Positions 11,720 to 24,824 are shown, numbered from the stretch's first letter. The stretch is DNA of 64,000 bases from Brassica napus (GCF_020379485.1 NC_063445.1:49749422-49813421), one strand, 5' to 3'. The notes: generated by a model from the sequence alone, not told the origin. Numbers and translations are program-made.

Positions 11720-11894
11720 CCGAGGACCTCGTAGTCCAGTGGTACTACCTCCTTGGGGAATGAAGGTCGGCTGTTCGATTCGCGTGGAGGGGGAGGCGTG
11801 TCCAGGACCCGTAAAAAGGTACAGACAAAAGCTGGCGCCGGGACTAGGTGGTGGGCCGCAAGGCCAACACCTGGTTAAAAAAAAAAAAAAAAAA
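11720..11894 (+). mobile_element. tRNA-derived SINE, complete, with 16-bp target duplication
   Basis: The 175-bp element has a tRNA-like head with an A-box-like CGTAGTCCAGTGGTACTACC and a B-box-like GGCTGTTCGATTCGCG, a GC-rich body (GGCGCCGGGACTAGGTGG) and an A-tail. The flanks are identical: AGAAGAATATAAACCA at 11704-11719 and 11895-11910. This is the hallmark of L1-driven insertion, and the exact duplication implies a fairly recent one. It resembles Brassicaceae SINEs of the S1 class, though the family name is from memory. Open frames across it on both strands are incidental. Confidence 0.85.
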
Positions 11895-11910
11895 AGAAGA
11901 ATATAAACCA

Positions 11911-12515
11911 GAAAGAGATCACAATTAGGCCTGCAACAATTCTGGCGAAGCAAATAGACAAAAGTATCAGAAATCGTTTATCCCTTTGTCTAAGTTAGGA
12001 GACAGGAGATATGGGAAAGCTTTGGGTGTATGGTTTGATTCTCGTTAATGTTGGAAAAAAGGAATAGATAAGATGAACTCTAAATCTCCGTAGCACTTGG
12101 TGTAAAGAAAACTTTTGATGAATATAATTTAAAATTCATTCACAAAAAAAAAGTAATACCATTTACAGCCTTATCTCAAATCTTTCGTAAAATCACTAAA
12201 ACAAAATTATGTACAACATTATTTGAAGATGAGCTTACAACACTTTAGGTGATAACTTGAAACAAAGTCGGGTATTCTCTTAAGTTACAAAAAAAAAAAA
12301 AAAAAAAAGTCGGGTATTCTCTTAGTAAAAAAAATGTCTGGTATTCTTTGAATATAATAATTTTTTTTTTTTTTTTGAAAATGTATATATTAAAAGTTTG
12401 TTCTACCTTTTATCTCTGTCAAAATATTTCCGGATGAACTACTTTTAAAATAACCACAAAAACCTTTCAATGGCCAGACATCTGTGAAATTGTGAATCTA
12501 CTTATTTACATGAAT
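11911..12515. other. AT-rich intergenic DNA
   Basis: No gene is supported. At 12260-12335 GTCGGGTATTCTCTTA occurs twice, separated by a poly-A run, a small duplication. Confidence 0.5.
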
Positions 12516-14160
12516 ACTAGATTTTGATATGCACATCTGTGCGGATAATTTTTTTATTTTATAAATTTATTTGATTTTATTACAAATGTTTTAAATATAT
12601 AATTTCAATTTTATTGTGACATATTGTGTAATTCTATAATATTATTGTTTATATTTCTTATTCGATATTATTAATATATAGTGATTTATTTGATACATTT
12701 TACTTTGTTATTATTTTTATTACTTACGAATATATTTTCGAGATAGGTACAATAATATAACAATTTGAAATAATTAAATAGAGAACTTCCATAATATGTT
12801 TTTTATTTAATTTATACATTTTGCATATAATACATTTTTAAAATTTATTTATTTATATTATAGAAAATATATATGTTTAAGATAATTTATATTTACATGC
12901 TTTGTTTAAAAAATATACTTTAACATCTTTCATTTTAGTATTTTACAGGATTTATAAGTAAAAAATACTGTTTTGTTTAAATACTATAGTCCTATTAACT
13001 TAGTAAATGTTTTATACAGTAGCATTTATCAATTTATTTTAGTAAATTTTATTGATATAGATATTTTTGGATGTTATGATATTAATTTTTTTTAATAAAA
13101 ATTTCAAAATATTAGATTACTTTAATTTTTATAACATATATAGTTTTTTTTCGTGGTGCATTTCAAAAAGTTATTATTTACTATTTATTATTTTATCTTT
13201 ATAAAATTTGAAATATTATCATTTTGAGTTTAAATATTGATTTTTAAAATTGTATATTTTGTCAAGAAAATTTTGGAAAACTACACAACTATTTTTGAGT
13301 TTGGAAGATTACTTGAATTTTGAATTTGTTTTTATTACTACATTAATACATTATTTTATTAAATTTTCTTTTGAACTTTTGGTATTTTTTTCTAATTTTT
13401 TTTCAGCAGATTTTGTTAGAAATAAAAAAATGATAATTATTTATATTAATGTTTTACATGAATTTTAAACTTCATAGTTTTCTAATAACATATTTTAAAA
13501 AGAGTATATGAGCTAAAGCTTATTATATACCATTATTTTTTATGTATAAACATTTTTAAACCACATATTGTTGAGAGTTTCAAAATAAATAAAAAGATCA
13601 CATATAGTTGTAGATATAAAAGTTTAACCTATGTTACTAAATTTATTTTTGTATAAAAAATTATATAGTTTACTAATTTTAACCCATTTTAATGATAAAT
13701 GATAATTTATTTAAATGAAACAATTTTAAAAAATAAAATTTGTTAATTCACCTATTTAATATAATTTTGTCATATGTAATTCATAAATCACTTCTATTTT
13801 TAGATAATACAGAATATAATTATAAAATTTATAAAAATAGTATATAATTTTATTTTCTTGTTATAGAATAAAATTTTAGTTAAAATTTATTTATAATATT
13901 ATTATATTACTAATTACGAAATTAATTAATGTGTAATTTTATAAAAATATTTAGATTTTTAGTAAAATTTTGTTATATTCTTTATCAACATATTTTGTAA
14001 TAATTAAAAAATAAAATTGAAATTTATACTTAGTTTATTATTAATGTAAATAATCAAATATGTCAAATTCACTAATTTTTTAAATGGTCCTACTATGATT
14101 TGTTAATAGTAGATAAAAAAATAGGAACCTAAATTAATACATTAGATTAATGGAAATTAA
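12516..14160 (-). mobile_element. Probable AT-rich Helitron, 3' end at 12516
   Basis: On the minus strand the sequence at about 12547-12516 reads TTATCCGCACAGATGTGC, then ATATCAAAAT and CTAGT. This is a short hairpin (GCAC/GTGC) ten bases before a CTRR-type end, the layout of a Helitron 3' terminus. The body to its right is almost pure A/T and non-coding, like the ATREP-type non-autonomous Helitrons of Brassicaceae. The 5' TC end was not located, so the right boundary is only a guess at where A/T composition relaxes. Confidence 0.4.
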
Positions 14161-15261
14161 TTTTAATTCTAGTAGTATGCAACAAATACATTTTTTCTAC
14201 ATTACTTTTGTTCTAGTGGATGAGTTAAAATATCTTGTTTGTTGACGAGAGAAGTTATGGTCAAACGAGAAAATTGGTGTAAACAGTTTCTTTCGTGTCT
14301 GTGGAATGCTTATATGTATTAATATTTTGTATTATTAATCAAAACAAGTATGTGGTTGTGTACTTGTGTATACTTTTTTTTGTCAACTGTGTTATACATT
14401 TTCGTCCTCGTAGGTTTCTTAAATTTCTTCTTAAAATTTTAAATATAATAAAAAAGTGAACGTATATTATAAAACTTAAATAATTGGCATATAACTAATT
14501 ATTTTAGTATTTCTCTTCATTTGATCAGGGCATGTATATGTATGATCCGAAATATTAAACGTATTCTTTGATTAATTGTTATAAATAATAATTATGTATA
14601 AGTATACTTTAAATAAGTGATATAATACTTTCTTAGCAAAAAAAAGATATAATAATACTCATATAATAATTAGTTAAAGTAATCTTAAGTGATATAATAA
14701 CTCTCATATTTATGGAATTAACTAGCAATAAAATAAATATAACATGTTAGAACTGATTCTACAATAATATTATAGAAATGTATGCTACAATTTTTTTTAA
14801 ACAACATGAAATTTAATCTGACAATGGTACATCTATCGGCGTCTCAACCAATGGCAACATATATATATGGGGTGGTGGTCCCACGGTGTCGACCAATTTT
14901 CTTTCTGTCTGATTAATCGACCAATTTTCATTCTGTCTGATTAAAATTTAGTCAACAAAAGCAACTTGAACTGAAAGAAACACGAGGAACTGACTATAAC
15001 GAGCTCTTGGACTTAATTAGTGATTAATTAGTTGAATAAATCAAAAACTTTCATTTGGCTTGATTTGATTTGTGACTTGGATAGAGGTGTGTATAAAATA
15101 TATCTTGTCCAAGTAGCCCTTACTTTTTCTTTCCCCCGTTATAAATCTGGCAGAATCTTGCAAAATCCGTGACTTAATAATTTTTATCATAAATTAAAGT
15201 TGACAATTAAGTATCTAAGTAGCTGATGTTGAATTCAACAAAATAGCATAGTTAGGTACTT
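14161..15261. other. AT-rich intergenic DNA
   Basis: No gene is supported. It contains a 28-bp tandem duplication (14889-14944). Confidence 0.5.
14889..14944. repeat. 28-bp tandem duplication
   Basis: Two adjacent copies of a unit starting TCGACCAATTTTC and ending TGTCTGATTAA differ at one base (CTTTCTG versus CATTCTG). It looks like a local replication slip. Confidence 0.8.
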
Positions 15262-16784
15262 CGTAGGTAGTAATGTCAAAGTGGAACCTATACCGCAGCT
15301 CTGGCCAGGTAAGACTTGCTGCGGAGCGGGATTGGGCTGGCATTTGATAAACTCGCAGAGTAGCAAGCTTCGCGGGCAGGACTTGTTGCGGGATGGGCCA
15401 AAAACGGGATGGGCCAAAAGCGGGATGGACCACATGTTAACTTTCGGGATTTAGATGACCTCCCATAGATGTTCGCTGACGGCAAATAAAGCTCTGATAA
15501 CCGAGATTTGAAGGTCGATGATATTTCCGGACTCCCATATATCTTATATCTCCAAGAGTGGAGCTTCTTTAAGCCACCGGAAAGTCTCTGAACTCACTCT
15601 CCACCGAAGACGAAGATCCATCTCCGGTGATGGGTTCTTCATCGACGGTGACTGCATGCATGTCACAGGTAAAGAAAGTTCAAACATGGTTTGTTGTGGA
15701 TTTATATTTTGTCGGTTCTAACACTCTAAGTCTCTACAGATGGGTTATCTTCTTCTTCTGAATCTCCTCAGCTTCGATCTACCACCGACGCTTCTAGTCT
15801 TCTTAGCTCTAGCACCGAAGCTTCTCCTCTTCACCGAGAAGGTATGAAACTCATTTTGTATCTTTGGTGATGGCAATTAGAATGTCTTGTTAAGCTTGTA
15901 ATCTGATATTGATAGTTTCTTGAAGTGAAATTACTCATGTTCAGTCTCTATATTTTTTTTTTTTGTGTTTTTGAAGGTGAACAAGGAGTAAAGGAAGATA
16001 CGAAACAGAGCTGAAAGCATTGTAAGTTTTACTACTCAGAAATTTGATTCCGCTTAGCTTAGTTTTTCATGTTTTGTCTCTGATATATTGATGTTGACTG
16101 CTTGTGATTGTGTCTTGATCTCGAATAGTGTAGCAACTTGTTTCCAATTTTGCATTGTAGTACTGATATGGTCTTTTGTTTTTGATATTATCTCTGATAT
16201 GTCTTTCGTTTTTGTTTGTGTTCTGTCTCGAGGTGATGGTGAACAAGGAGGCAAGTGGCTCATCTTCTTCTACATGCACTTTAATTTTGTCTTAAGTTGC
16301 TTGGTTTTGTTTTGAATAATATGATTTGGTAATTTTTTAAAATTTAATTTGGTTCAGACTTAACATCTCATCTTCTACATGCACTTTAAGTTTGGTTATG
16401 GCTATATAAAAATACATGCACTTGTAATAAAAAAAAATAGACTTCAAGAAAATAGATTTAATGAACAAGAACAATATATAACAATTTTTGTTGAGCTTGA
16501 ATAGTAGATGCTTCATGTAACCTCATTATGTGCACTTAGGTATGTAGTGTATCAACCTAAAGCGTCCTGGAACAGTTTGCAGCATCAAGAAGCGTCTTGA
16601 TGCACTCTTTGGCGTCTAGTCCGCAAGACGGCCTGTAAGGGATTGTGCACTTTGGCGGGGTGGGATTGGGCCGACTTTTTGGAGACCGCAGCGCGCCGGG
16701 GCCTGATCCGCCGTGATCCTCGAGAAGACGAGCCCACTATGGTACGGGACGAGACGGACCAACCTGTTTGACATTCCTATTAAT
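15262..16784. mobile_element. hAT-like non-autonomous element, possibly with captured gene sequence
   Basis: Both ends are GC-rich against an AT-rich background and begin alike: left AATGTCAAAGTGGAACC, right end inverted GGAATGTCAAACAGGTTGG. Each is followed by repeated GCGGGATGGGC / GGGATTGGGC motifs. The interior (15480-16010) has better codon-like composition than its surroundings and plausible splice sites (CACAGGTAAAG at 15664, CTACAGATGGG at 15736), suggesting a captured gene fragment, which I cannot identify. No target duplication was established. Confidence 0.4.
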
Positions 16785-17413
16785 TGTAGGTTTATCTCAT
16801 ATTAATTATTCATTTTATCAAACATGTTTGTATATCAATATAATATTCTTAATTTTTTTTTTGTTCCCATATATATTCTTAATGTTTCTAAGACCTTTTA
16901 ACCTTTTAAATAAAAAAATAGATGTTCTAAAAATATTATTTAAATAGTTATGATTTTTTATTATTGATTTAAAATCGTAGTGAATGAGTATACCACAATT
17001 ATATAACTATGAGTAACTGTTTCTATACAAAAATATATTTTTCTGTTTCATATAAAGTGCCACTTTAGTATTTTTTTTCTTGTTACATAAAAAATTTCAT
17101 TATACAATTCTAATGCAATTTTTACTTACGGTTAGCTCAATATTAATTATTAAATGTATTAATCTTATAAATAAATATATTTATCTAAAATGCTATTGGT
17201 TAAACAAATCTCCTACAATTATTCATTGAGACAACAACCCATAATGAAAATATTATTTCAATCAGTTTTTAATATGTGTGAAAAATGTCTTAATGACACT
17301 TTTTATGAAACGAAATAGTATTATGCTTTCTTATATTTTTAGGAAATAAATATATATATTTATCTTACATGTTTGAATGTTTGAAGTTTCCAAACAACTA
17401 GTGCAAATATGTT
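16785..17413. other. AT-rich intergenic DNA
   Basis: Nothing but A/T-rich sequence was seen. Confidence 0.5.
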
Positions 17414-17772
17414 AAGGTCATCTCCAACCCAACTGCAAAACGTGTGAATTTTACACTAAAACCTTTTCCAACCCAACACTAAAAATCACACCATTTTAGT
17501 GTAATACTATAATTTCATACCAAATTTGGTGTGATACTATTCATCATACTAAACATTATTCACTGCAATAAAACACTATTCACTTATTTTATTAATAAAT
17601 TATATTATTAAAAACGAAAAATTAAAAAAATAAAAAAATATAATCTTATAAAATAGATTTTAGTGTGAAGTTTAGTGGTGTGGTTGAACATGAATTTGTT
17701 TTTAGTGTTGAAATTATACTAAAATAATGTAGTTTTGACATTAAAATAGTGTTATGGATTGGAGATGCTTGA
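17414..17772. repeat. MITE with CATCTCCAAYCC ends
   Basis: Left end AAGGTCATCTCCAACCCAA; right end inverted reads GTCAAGCATCTCCAATCC. Internally TTTTAGTGTAA / TTTAGTGTGAA motifs recur in both orientations, giving a large imperfect palindrome. No coding capacity. The 62-residue open frame after 17754 starts inside the right end and is not credible. Confidence 0.5.
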
Positions 17773-19210
17773 CAATGAACAGGAAAGTACTCTTGCAAGA
17801 AATACACGAAAATCCATGTATAGTGAGAGTACTGCTATTGTACGTGATAGATCCGAAACATGACATTCGACAGGAACTAAGATCCGAAAAAATTTATATA
17901 TTTTCATTCATAATAAAATTAAATGTTCTATTTTTCATCTAATTAATTATTAGTGTGTTAATTTATTTGTATTTGATAATTAAAGAAGTAAAAAAATATC
18001 TATAAAACTGAAAATTTTGACATATGTATGCATTGCAATTTGTAAATATAAAACAATAATTAAAATGAAACAAAACTTTAAATCAATAACTATAGTTAAT
18101 TTGAAACTAAGGGTACGAATGTGATGCAGTAAAAATACAGAAGAAACACAAAAGAAATAGATTGCAGTTTTATCTACATATTTTGTCAATAAATAAACTG
18201 CAGTTCTAACACAATTTACAAATAAAAAAATTGTCCTACAAACACTTCAAAAAAAAGAAGATGGTCAAAAACAGAAGCCCAATGGATGACTTTTTTTTCC
18301 TATAAATACTACAAATACAACTTCCTTTCTTTATTTATAAACTAAAAATATATATAATACTTTTAAAAACAACTATATATATTTATTTGACATATTCATA
18401 AATTTAACATAATTTTTTGTAAAAAGTATTTTAGTCCTGCAAAATAGATTTTACATTGTTTTTATAATTTTAAAATAAAAATTCTTCAACACGTCTGAAT
18501 TACTTGAATATTTGCAGGTTTATAGGGTTTTAACTCAAACTTTCATAGGATTTTTTATTTCGTTTTTTTATTTAAACTCGAAGTAAATTGGAACCATTTT
18601 CTATTCGGGTGTGTTTTGGATTTTATAAAAAAACTGACATGAGTCTGATATTAATTATTCGAACCTATAAATATTATGCATAACTTCACTTTTTCATTCA
18701 TAAACAACAAAATTATTTTAAATATTAATTTTTGGTTTTATTTTTTCATTTTAATATATATTAACTTTAAGATTAATTTTTTATAAAAATATGTAAAATT
18801 ATATATTATTTTTATATACATATATTAAATTCTATAATACTTTCATAAACACTTATATATCTATATACTTGACATATTCATATCTTTAATATAATTTCTG
18901 TCAGTGGTATTTATACACATTATTTTATGCTATAAGAACATATAAGTACACTAAATACTCTTATATAAGTTTTAGATAAATAGAAAAACATATATGTTAT
19001 AGTTGGTTTATTGCAAATATATATGAACAACTAAAAATACTCTATATTTTAAAATTTTCATAGTATGTTGTAACTATATTTAATTTTATATAATTTTCAA
19101 ATTCTCATTGTATTTATTAAAATTTTCAACTAAAAATAATTAGTTTTATATATAAGAATTTGTATTTTGTTGTTTAGATATTTAATTTACATATATTTAA
19201 TCATTCGGTC
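17773..19210. other. AT-rich intergenic DNA
   Basis: Almost pure A/T, with no gene, RNA or element boundary that I can support. Confidence 0.5.
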
Positions 19211-19317
19211 GATGTTTTGAAAACCGTACCGGACCGGCCGGTCTGACCGTGACTCGCTCTTCTAACCGGTTTTGAGTTATGCTAAAAACTGGATTTGAGT
19301 TAAACCGGTAAACCTAG

Positions 19318-19334
19318 CACTACAAGAAAACACA
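19318..19334 (+). repeat. CACTA left terminal inverted repeat
   Basis: CACTACAAGAAAACACA, an exact inverse of 27345-27361, preceded by the target duplication TAG. Confidence 0.95.
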
Positions 19335-19339
19335 GTTTT

Positions 19340-19620
19340 AGCAAGGAAATTTAACGAGGAAAACTATTCCTCGTGAAATTACGATGACTTAACGATGAAA
19401 TTGCGAGGAAATAAAGTTTCCTCGTAATGGCCTTGTAAAATACCGAGTAAAGCTTTTCCTCGTAGAATCGTCGTAAGTTGACGTGGTTTTTCCGAGAAAA
19501 ATGTGTTTCGTCGCAAATTCGTCGTAATTTTAGCATGATTTTTACGAGGAAATAACTTACGAGGAAAGAACGAGAAATCCACCAACTTAACACGTTTTTT
19601 TTGCCACCAACCTAATTTTT
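19340..19620. repeat. CACTA left subterminal repeats
   Basis: Dense short copies of ACGAGGAAA / TTTCCTCGT and GTCGTAA in both orientations, the expected binding array for the element's accessory protein. The overlapping minus-strand open frames come from this repetition. Confidence 0.7.
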
Positions 19621-19659
19621 CGTCGTAAATTCCTAGCAAAATTCAACTACCAGATTCGA

Positions 19660-19729
19660 AAATTTTCTATATATATGGAGGTTTGAACATAATTTTAAGC
19701 ACACCAACAAGAAAAAAAACGTGAAAAAA
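19660..19729 (+). promoter_or_regulatory. Putative TATA box and leader of the CACTA transposase gene
   Basis: TTTTCTATATATATGG at 19663-19678 lies about 55 bp before the ATG at 19730, followed by an A-rich leader. Position and sequence fit a plant TATA box. Confidence 0.5.
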
Positions 19730-22700
19730 ATGTCGGGCTTGGGAAATATTTTCGAGTTGCGGAGGTGGATGTATATGCATAGAGATGCTAACGGGAGAGT
19801 GACGAAAGAATATCTTGCTGGGTTGGAGCGTTTTATGCATCAAGCAGATTCTACACCGCTCGCCCAAGAAAGCGGTAAAATATTCTGTCCTTGTAGGAAA
19901 TGTAACAATTCAAAGTTGGCAAATCGTGAAAATGTTTGGAAGCATTTAGTAAATAGAGGTTTCACGCCAAATTATTATATCTGGTTTCAACATGGAGAAG
20001 GTTATAGTTATGATCAGAATGAAGCTAGTAGTAGTAATAGCAACTTTCAAGAAGAACCGGTTGATCATCAATTGCATAATGCACATAGTTACCATCAGGA
20101 GGATCAGCCGATGGTAGATTATGATAGGGTTCATGATATGGTAACTGATGCATTCGTAGCTCATGATGATGAAGATGAAGAACCTAACATAGATTCAAAA
20201 AAGTTTTATGAAATGTTAGATGCGGCAAATCAACCACTTTACAGTGGTTGTAGAGAAGGTCTCTCTAAATTGTCATTGGCTGCTAGAATGATGAATATTA
20301 AAACTGATCACAATCTACCTGAAAGTTGCATGAACGAATGGGCAGATTTATTTAAAGAGTATTTGCCGGAAGACAATGAGTCTGCTGATTCTTATTATGA
20401 GATTCAGAAACTGGTTTATAGTCTTGGGTTGCCTTCGGAGATGATAGATGTTTGCATCGACAACTGCATGATCTACTGGGGAGATGATGAGAAGTTGGAA
20501 GAATGTCGATTCTGCAAGAAACCACGATTCAAGCCGCAAGGAAGGGGACGTAATAGGGTACCGTACCAAAGGATGTGGTACCTACCAATTACAGATAGAT
20601 TGAAAAGATTGTACCAATCGGAGCAGACTGCTGGAAAGATGAGGTGGCATGCCGAGCATACTCAGACGGATGGTGAGATGACTCATCCATCAGATGCAAG
20701 AGCCTGGAAACATTTTAACAAAGTACATCCGAATTTCGCTAGCAATAGCCGGAATGTGTACCTCGGATTATGCACAGATGGATTTAGTCCATTTGGAATG
20801 TCAGGGAGACAATATTCATTGTGGCCTGTCTTTCTTACGCCATACAACCTGCCACCGGAGATGTGCATGCAACAGGAGTTTTTATTCTTGACCATATTAA
20901 TACCCGGTCCGAAGCATCCAAAAAGGTCACTTGATGTTTTCCTACAACCACTGATAAAAGAGTTGAAGGATTTGTGGTCAACAGGGGTGAGGACGTATGA
21001 CTGCTCAACGAAGAAGAATTTTACGATGCGAGCTATGCTTTTGTGGACCATAAGTGACTTTCCTGCCTATGGGATGTTGTCTGGATGGACTACACATGGG
21101 AGATTAGCTTGTCCATATTGTAATGGAACGACAGATGCATTTCAACTGAAGAATGGTAGAAAGACAAGTTGGTTCGATTGTCACCGTCGATTTCTTCCAG
21201 TTGGCCATCCGTACCGAAGAAACAAGAATTTGTTTAGGCACAAAAAGGTTGTGAGAGACACTCCTCCTCCATATCTAACTGGAGAACAAATTGAAGCGCA
21301 AATCGACTACTACGGAGCTAACGAAACAGTTCGCTGGGGTGGTAATTGGCATGTCCCTCGTAATATGCCTGATTCTTACGGTGTTCATCACAACTGGCAC
21401 AAGAAGAGTATATTTTGGGAGTTACCATATTGGAAGGATCTTCTTCTGCGCCACAACCTTGATGTGATGCATATAGAGAAGAATTTCTTTGAGAACATCA
21501 TGAATACAATATTGAATGTCCCAGGGAAGACAAAAGACAACATAAAATCGAGGTTGGACTTGCCGGATATTTGCTCAAGAAGTGAGTTACATATAAAAAG
21601 CAATGGCCAAGTTCCCGTTCCAATTTTTAGATTGTCTTCAGAAAAAAAGTCGGTTTTGTTCAATTGGGTGGCATCAGAAGTGAAGTTCCCTGATGGGTAT
21701 GTTTCAAATCTTTCAAGATGTGTTGAAAAGGGTCAAAAGTTCTCCGGGATGAAGAGTCATGATTGTCATGTCTTTATGCAACGACTTCTGCCATTTGCAT
21801 TTGCGGAGCTACTTCCAACAAACGTACATGAAGCACTTGCAGGTAGTTTACAATAGGACAATAATATTAAATTGGTTTAGTTTACAATAATAGTATTTGA
21901 CTAACAATGTGTTTAATTGTTTTTGGAATAGGCATTGGAGCATTTTTCAGGGATTTGAGCACACGCACTCTTAAAGAAGAAGTCGTAGAACAGCTTCAGG
22001 AGAACATTCCTATCTTATTGTGCAACTTGGAGAAGATATTTCCTCCAGGCTTTTTTGACGTGATGGAGCATCTAGCTATCCACCTCCCATATGAGGCATT
22101 GCTTCGTGGACCGGTACATTACGGATGGATGTATCAGTACGAGCGAGCCATGAAATATTTGAAGGGAAAAGCAAAGAACCTCGCCAAAGTTGAAGGTTCT
22201 ATAATTGCTGGAAGTTTGACAGAAGAAGTTTCTCACTTCACATCGTACTACTTTGCGTCAAAAGTACGTACCCGAAGAAGAGCTCCAAGAAGATATGATG
22301 ATGGTGGCGTTGCGCCCACATATGCAGTTGTTGGTGTTCCAGAAATCTTTAGCCAGATTGGACGACTTGGTGGGAAATCAAAACAGGTTTGGTGGTCGAG
22401 TGAAGAAGACGCTCATAGTGCACACACCTATATTCTACTCAATTGCGAGGATCCATTGATGCGTTATTTTGAAAGGTAACTTAAATTGAGTATACATTAT
22501 ATAATTGAGAGAGATTAATTCATGTAAAATGTGAATTTACAGCATGTTTGTTTCACAAGTCAAAGAAACATTTCCTGGTATATCCACAAGTGACGTAGAC
22601 AAAAGAAAAGATCAACACTTTGTTAAGTGGTTGAAGAATCAGGTATTAATCAAATACTTTTAAAATTTTCATACATGAATGATTTGTATTTCAACGTTCT

Positions 22701-23391
22701 TTTTATTTTTAAATAGGTTGATTATGACGACGATGCAGATTATCCTAAGTGGTTACACGAAGTAATTCAATCTCCACTTGTAAAGGTCACCACATCACAG
22801 ATGTATTTCACACGAGGCTATACTTTTCACACATATGAGTATGGTAAACAGCGGGCAACCAGTAACTATGGAATTTGTGTGAAAGGAGAAACAGATTTCT
22901 ACGGAATCTTGACGGAGATTATTGAAGTCGAATTCCCAGGGATATTGAAGCTAAAATGCGTCCTCTTCAAGTGTGAATGGTTCGACCCCGTCGTCAATAG
23001 AGGTGTTCGGTTGAACAAATTCGGTGTAGTAGATGTCAACGGTGGCCGGAGGTACAACAAATTCGAGCCCTTCATCTTAGCTTCACAAGCAGACCAAGTT
23101 AGCTTCCTTCCATACCCACGGATGAGAGAGTCGGGTATAAATTGGTTAGCCGTGATCAAAGTTACACCTCGAGGACGAATCATCGTAGGAGAAGAACCAC
23201 CATTGCAAGAAGAACAAATAAATGAAGTTCATGAACCTGAACAAGAAATTGATGACATCCTTCTCATTGATCCGCATAATCACGAGTATGAAGATCTTAC
23301 CGAAGATCCCACGGAGGAAGCTGTTGAAGACGAGTTTCATGTAAATGATGATGTTTCAAGTGATGACGAGAATGTCGATGAATCCGATTAA
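19730..23391 (+). CDS. CACTA transposase (TNP2 type), four exons
   Basis: Exons 19730-21842, 21932-22475, 22543-22642 and 22717-23391 join in frame across GT-AG introns to give 1,143 residues with no internal stop. The ATG at 19730 is used because the codon nine bases earlier is GTG. Domains in order: transposase-associated (residues about 10-85, CPCRKCNN, WKHLVNRGF, YYIWFQHGE); TNP2 catalytic region (about 350-630) with CTDGFSPFG, SDFPAYGMLSGW and LDVMHIEKNFFEN, which hold the likely acidic catalytic residues; DUF4218-like (exon 2, LPYEALLRGPVHYGWMYQYE); and DUF4216-like (exon 4, FDPVVNRGVRLNKFGVVDVN), with an acidic tail. It would cut and rejoin the element ends in the nucleus. Only expression or a subtle missense change could disprove function. 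Confidence 0.9.
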
Positions 23392-24824
23392 TGTATTTCA
23401 TATTTGTATGAGTTTGATTTATTATATATAATTAAAGATAATGGGAGTTTATTTATAAATAAGATATCGACATTAATTATAAGTAAAGGAATTGTGTTTT
23501 TATAATTTTCGGTTTGGATTAGAATGAATTGCTTGAGGTTAAAGGATAGAAGTGTTTGATATATGAAGTAGAAGATAAAGAAGATGTGGTTTGGGATTTG
23601 GGGTTTCGTTTTAGGGGTTTAGAGACAGTCATCGTACTTTCCACGTTATCTCACGGGAATTTTACGACGATTAATAATACATTACCTCGCATATTCCACG
23701 GTAACAGTAAACGTCGTAAGAGCCTCGTAACTTACGTGGACTAAGCGACGATTTATAATTAAAAAAGTGGACCTCGCTTATTCCACGTAACAGTAAACGT
23801 CGTAAGAGCCTCGTTAACTTACGTGGACTAAGCGACGATTTATAATTAAAAAAGCGGACCTCGCTTATTCCACGTAAGACCAAAACGTCGTAAGAGCCTC
23901 GTTAACTTACGTGGAATGAGCGAGGTTAGCTTTTTTATTTTACTTTTCGTCGTTAATTCGTCGGTAAATATAAACCCTAAACTAAAATGAAACCCAAATC
24001 CCTAAACCCCAAATGTGCAAACCCTAAAACTCCCCATCCTACTTCATATAAACTAAAAAAAAATAATTTTCAATTTTATATAAACTTAAAAAAAAAAGAG
24101 AAGAAAGATATTGGAAACACATATGACGAGATACGTAAGTGTAGCCCACATAAATCTACATCATTTGTATTCAAATATCTTCTTCTCTTTTTTTTTTTGT
24201 TTTTAAACCTTTCATATATGATTTGTAGCGTGTGTTTGATTTGTTGTGTGATACGTCAAATTCAAAATTTGTAAAATTGTTTTCCAACGTATTAAACCTT
24301 TCAAATTCAAAAAAATATATATATTGAAGTTAAAGGGTTAGAAATATATGAAGTATTAGATAAGAAATATAAGAAAGATAGGGTTTGAGGTTTGGAGATA
24401 AGAAAGATAGGGTTTGAGGTTTGGGGTTTAAGATTTTAGGGGTTAGCAAAAAAAGCCTCGCTATTTGCACGTAAAATCGATGATAAAAACAAAAATCGTC
24501 GCAAGAACGACGTTAAATAAAACACGGGCCTCTGTATATCCTCGTTAATTTGCTTGGGCCTTGCGACGAAACGAAAGACGGGCCCACGTAAAATCGATGA
24601 TAAAACAAAAATCATCGCAAGAACGACGTTAAATAAAAGACGGGCCTCTGTATATCCTCGTTAATTTGCTTGGGCCTTGCGACAAAACGAAAGACGGGCC
24701 TCTGTCTTTCCTCGTTATTTTGCGACGAATTTTCGACGAACACTAATCCTATATATAGGCGAAACCGCAGCCCTCTTCATTTCCTCTCTAATTCCTCTCT
24801 ACAGCCTCTCCATTTCCTCTCAAC
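23392..24824. repeat. CACTA internal spacer with two tandem-repeat blocks
   Basis: Between the two genes lie three units of about 87 bp from 23685 (CCTCGCTTATTCCACG, ACGTCGTAAGAGCCTCGT, ACGTGGACTAAGCGACG) and two units of about 117 bp from 24468 (CACGTAAAATCGATGA, TCGCAAGAACGACGTT, CGGGCCTCTGTATATCC). Both use the same GTCGTAA / CCTCGT words as the element ends, so they may also bind the accessory protein. A TATA-like CCTATATATAGG at 24749-24760 lies about 70 bp before the second gene. Confidence 0.65.

Noticed and set aside
11622..11953. Open frames on both strands over the SINE
   Set aside because: The SINE is non-coding; the frames exist because its body is GC-rich and stop-poor.
20683..21051. 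Antisense 122-residue frame in the CACTA transposase
   Set aside because: It is a shadow of the conserved TNP2 domain on the other strand.
23685..23945. CRISPR-like regular repeats
   Set aside because: The repeats are long, adjacent and lie inside a plant transposon; there are no unique spacers and the genome is eukaryotic.
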